Source: Gallionella sp.
GTDB lineage: Bacteria > Pseudomonadota > Gammaproteobacteria > Burkholderiales > Gallionellaceae
Assembly (NCBI GenBank): GCA_004298605.1
Contig: SCPW01000329.1
Span: forward strand, 1 to 7,717
Direction of reading: 5' to 3'
Length of the DNA stretch: 7,717 nucleotides
Shown: one piece after another, positions 6,937 through 7,717 of the stretch
Position numbering within the stretch: the first letter of the stretch is position 1
Layout: each line of letters begins with the position of its first letter
The notes under the pieces: generated by a model
Database searches by the model: none
Seen by the model: only the letters and a program-made list of their open reading frames with translations
What the model was told of the DNA's origin: nothing
Program-made: the position numbers and the translations under genes

Positions 6937-6971
6937 AAGATAGATTTGACATTCAAAGTATTTTCTATCTT
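6937..6971 (-). promoter_or_regulatory. long inverted repeat / intercistronic hairpin
   Basis: On the minus strand, AAGATAGA (6971-6964) pairs with TCTATCTT (6944-6937), and nested inside TTTGA (6957-6953) pairs with TCAAA (6949-6945) around an ATG loop; a six-base bulge (6963-6958) lies between the two helices on one side. Thirteen base pairs in all sit in the gap between the exported-protein gene and the PqqD-like gene. No U-run follows, so it is not a standard terminator. It could be a partial terminator, a processing or stability hairpin, or an operator. Confidence 0.55.
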
Positions 6972-6980
6972 GTTGATGCA

Positions 6981-7009
6981 ATTATTATTTTTACTTATTT
7001 GCCACACAA
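6981..7009 (-). promoter_or_regulatory. weak candidate promoter upstream of the PqqD-like gene
   Basis: On the minus strand TTGTGT (7009-7004) and AATAAT (6986-6981) are 17 bases apart. The -10 matches five of six consensus positions, the -35 only three. It would allow expression of the three enzyme genes apart from the exported protein. The AT-rich setting makes chance matches likely. Confidence 0.22.
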
Positions 7010-7026
7010 GAGATTGTAAATATCCC

Positions 7027-7668
7027 TTATAAAGGCATGGTAGTTTTTAAGTAATATACAATATCCGCCTCGTACCACTTAACGTTTACAGTCGGTTCAA
7101 AATAGCCTTTTTGATTCCATTCGTTGAATATGTTTATGACCTGTGCTTCGGTCAACACTGGAGTCCGCCCACTTCTGGCATTAAGTAACGCAGCAACGAT
7201 GTGAGCACCCAACTGGTAAGGGTCGCCGCCACCCCCCAGCCAAATCACCTGCATCATGGTGTATGTGTTGTATATCGATCCGTTTCCATTGCAATTAAAC
7301 ACGTTGCTAAATATGGTTCCGCCGGTCCACCCCGATACATTTGAGCATTGGCTATGGCATGTGCCCGGCAAATATGGCAACGGCCACCCGTTTGGCCGGT
7401 TACCCCAGTAGCCGGGCGTCAGCCCGCTGCACGTTTGAGGTGTGCCGTGGGCGCTGACATTCCCAGAGAGAAAACCAGACGGTGATTTGCACACGAAGCC
7501 ATTACCCAATGCCGACCGGCTGGCGAGAGTGAGCAACACCCCCGATACGGCCAAACCGGACTTGGTGAAGCGCCTGCGCGATTCGTCGACGGATTTCGAT
7601 TGTTCGGCGACATTTTGAGGCAAGTTATGGTTTTCCATCTCACCTTCCTGTTGTTTTTTGGTTTTCAT
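7027..7668 (-). CDS. Tat-exported Cys/Gly-rich protein with TPGYWGNRPNGW motif, candidate HPr-rel-A substrate
   Basis: No characterised family is recognised. The 213-residue product has a 29-residue polar n-region, an exact twin-arginine motif SRRRFTK (residues 30-36), a hydrophobic stretch SGLAVSGVLLTLA and a likely cleavage near SRSALG (about residue 55), so it should be exported in a folded state by Tat. The mature part has five Cys (60, 80, 104, 108, 126), SGFLSGNVSAHGTPQTC, a TPGYWGNRPNGWP block (84-96), a Gly run (145-148) and a C-terminal helical part (LGAHIVAALLNARSG, LTEAQVINIFNEWNQKGYF). Related GYW motifs occur in other secreted bacterial proteins of unknown role, from memory. ATG 7668 has an AAGGAG Shine-Dalgarno six bases upstream; a second ATG at 7638 (residue 11) also follows an AAGG-type site. 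It is the first visible gene of the cluster, so it may share a promoter beyond the right edge with the enzyme genes. Confidence 0.8.
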   Translation of the reverse strand: MKTKKQQEGEMENHNLPQNVAEQSKSVDESRRRFTKSGLAVSGVLLTLASRSALGNGFVCKSPSGFLSGNVSAHGTPQTCSGLTPGYWGNRPNGWPLPYLPGTCHSQCSNVSGWTGGTIFSNVFNCNGNGSIYNTYTMMQVIWLGGGGDPYQLGAHIVAALLNARSGRTPVLTEAQVINIFNEWNQKGYFEPTVNVKWYEADIVYYLKTTMPL

Positions 7669-7674
7669 GCCATT

Positions 7675-7680
7675 CTCCTT
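7675..7680 (-). promoter_or_regulatory. Shine-Dalgarno of the Tat-exported protein gene
   Basis: On the minus strand AAGGAG lies six bases before ATG 7668. This is the best ribosome binding site in the right-hand cluster; the three downstream enzyme genes lack one. The contrast suggests more exported protein than enzymes. Confidence 0.75.
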
Positions 7681-7717
7681 GAAGCGTCAATTGCCAGGCG
7701 TGCCTAATCGATACAAG

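Noticed and set aside
6905..6952. Fifteen-residue mini-ORF on the minus strand between the exported-protein gene and the PqqD-like gene, considered as a peptide precursor
   Set aside because: There is no Shine-Dalgarno, its ATG lies in the hairpin loop, and it lacks any leader or core pattern; chance is the simplest explanation.

Overview
The window reads as a chromosomal segment of a Gram-negative bacterium, most likely a betaproteobacterium of the Nitrosomonadales/Rhodocyclales kind. This is inferred from three things found together: a PEP-CTERM (exosortase-sorted) surface protein gene, a candidate sigma-54 promoter in front of it, and an HPr-rel-A gene set (PqqD-like protein, HprK-related kinase and nucleotidyltransferase). 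Nothing in the window fixes the genus. There are eight protein genes and no rRNA, tRNA, CRISPR or insertion sequence that I can see.

Left part (1-3389): the 3' end of an alanine dehydrogenase gene (ald, plus strand) faces a two-gene minus-strand operon, tviB-tviC (also called wbpO-wbpP). The operon makes the sugar nucleotide UDP-N-acetylgalactosaminuronic acid from UDP-GlcNAc, a precursor for capsule, exopolysaccharide or O-antigen. The short gap between the convergent genes holds a 17-bp tandem duplication and a REP-like hairpin.

Middle (3390-4566): a 333-bp AT-rich spacer separates tviB from a divergent plus-strand gene. That gene encodes a 264-residue secreted PEP-CTERM protein and has a well-matched -24/-12 (sigma-54) promoter, a strong Shine-Dalgarno and a strong intrinsic terminator. 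PEP-CTERM proteins are usually tied to exopolysaccharide production, so the sugar-nucleotide operon and this gene may serve the same extracellular matrix.

Right part (4615-7668): a minus-strand cluster, read right to left. First comes a 213-residue protein with a textbook twin-arginine (Tat) signal and an uncharacterised Cys- and Gly-rich mature part. After a 137-bp gap with a large inverted repeat come three tightly packed genes for a small PqqD-like protein, an HprK-related kinase and a PF14907-type nucleotidyltransferase. The last two use TTG and GTG starts and look translationally coupled. PqqD-like chaperone plus HprK-like kinase plus nucleotidyltransferase resembles the tailoring enzymes of some lasso-peptide clusters, but no lasso cyclase or small precursor is visible. 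My main hypothesis is that the Tat-exported protein, with its long N-terminal leader, is the substrate of this modification system. This cluster is the part of the window most likely to be a poorly described system.
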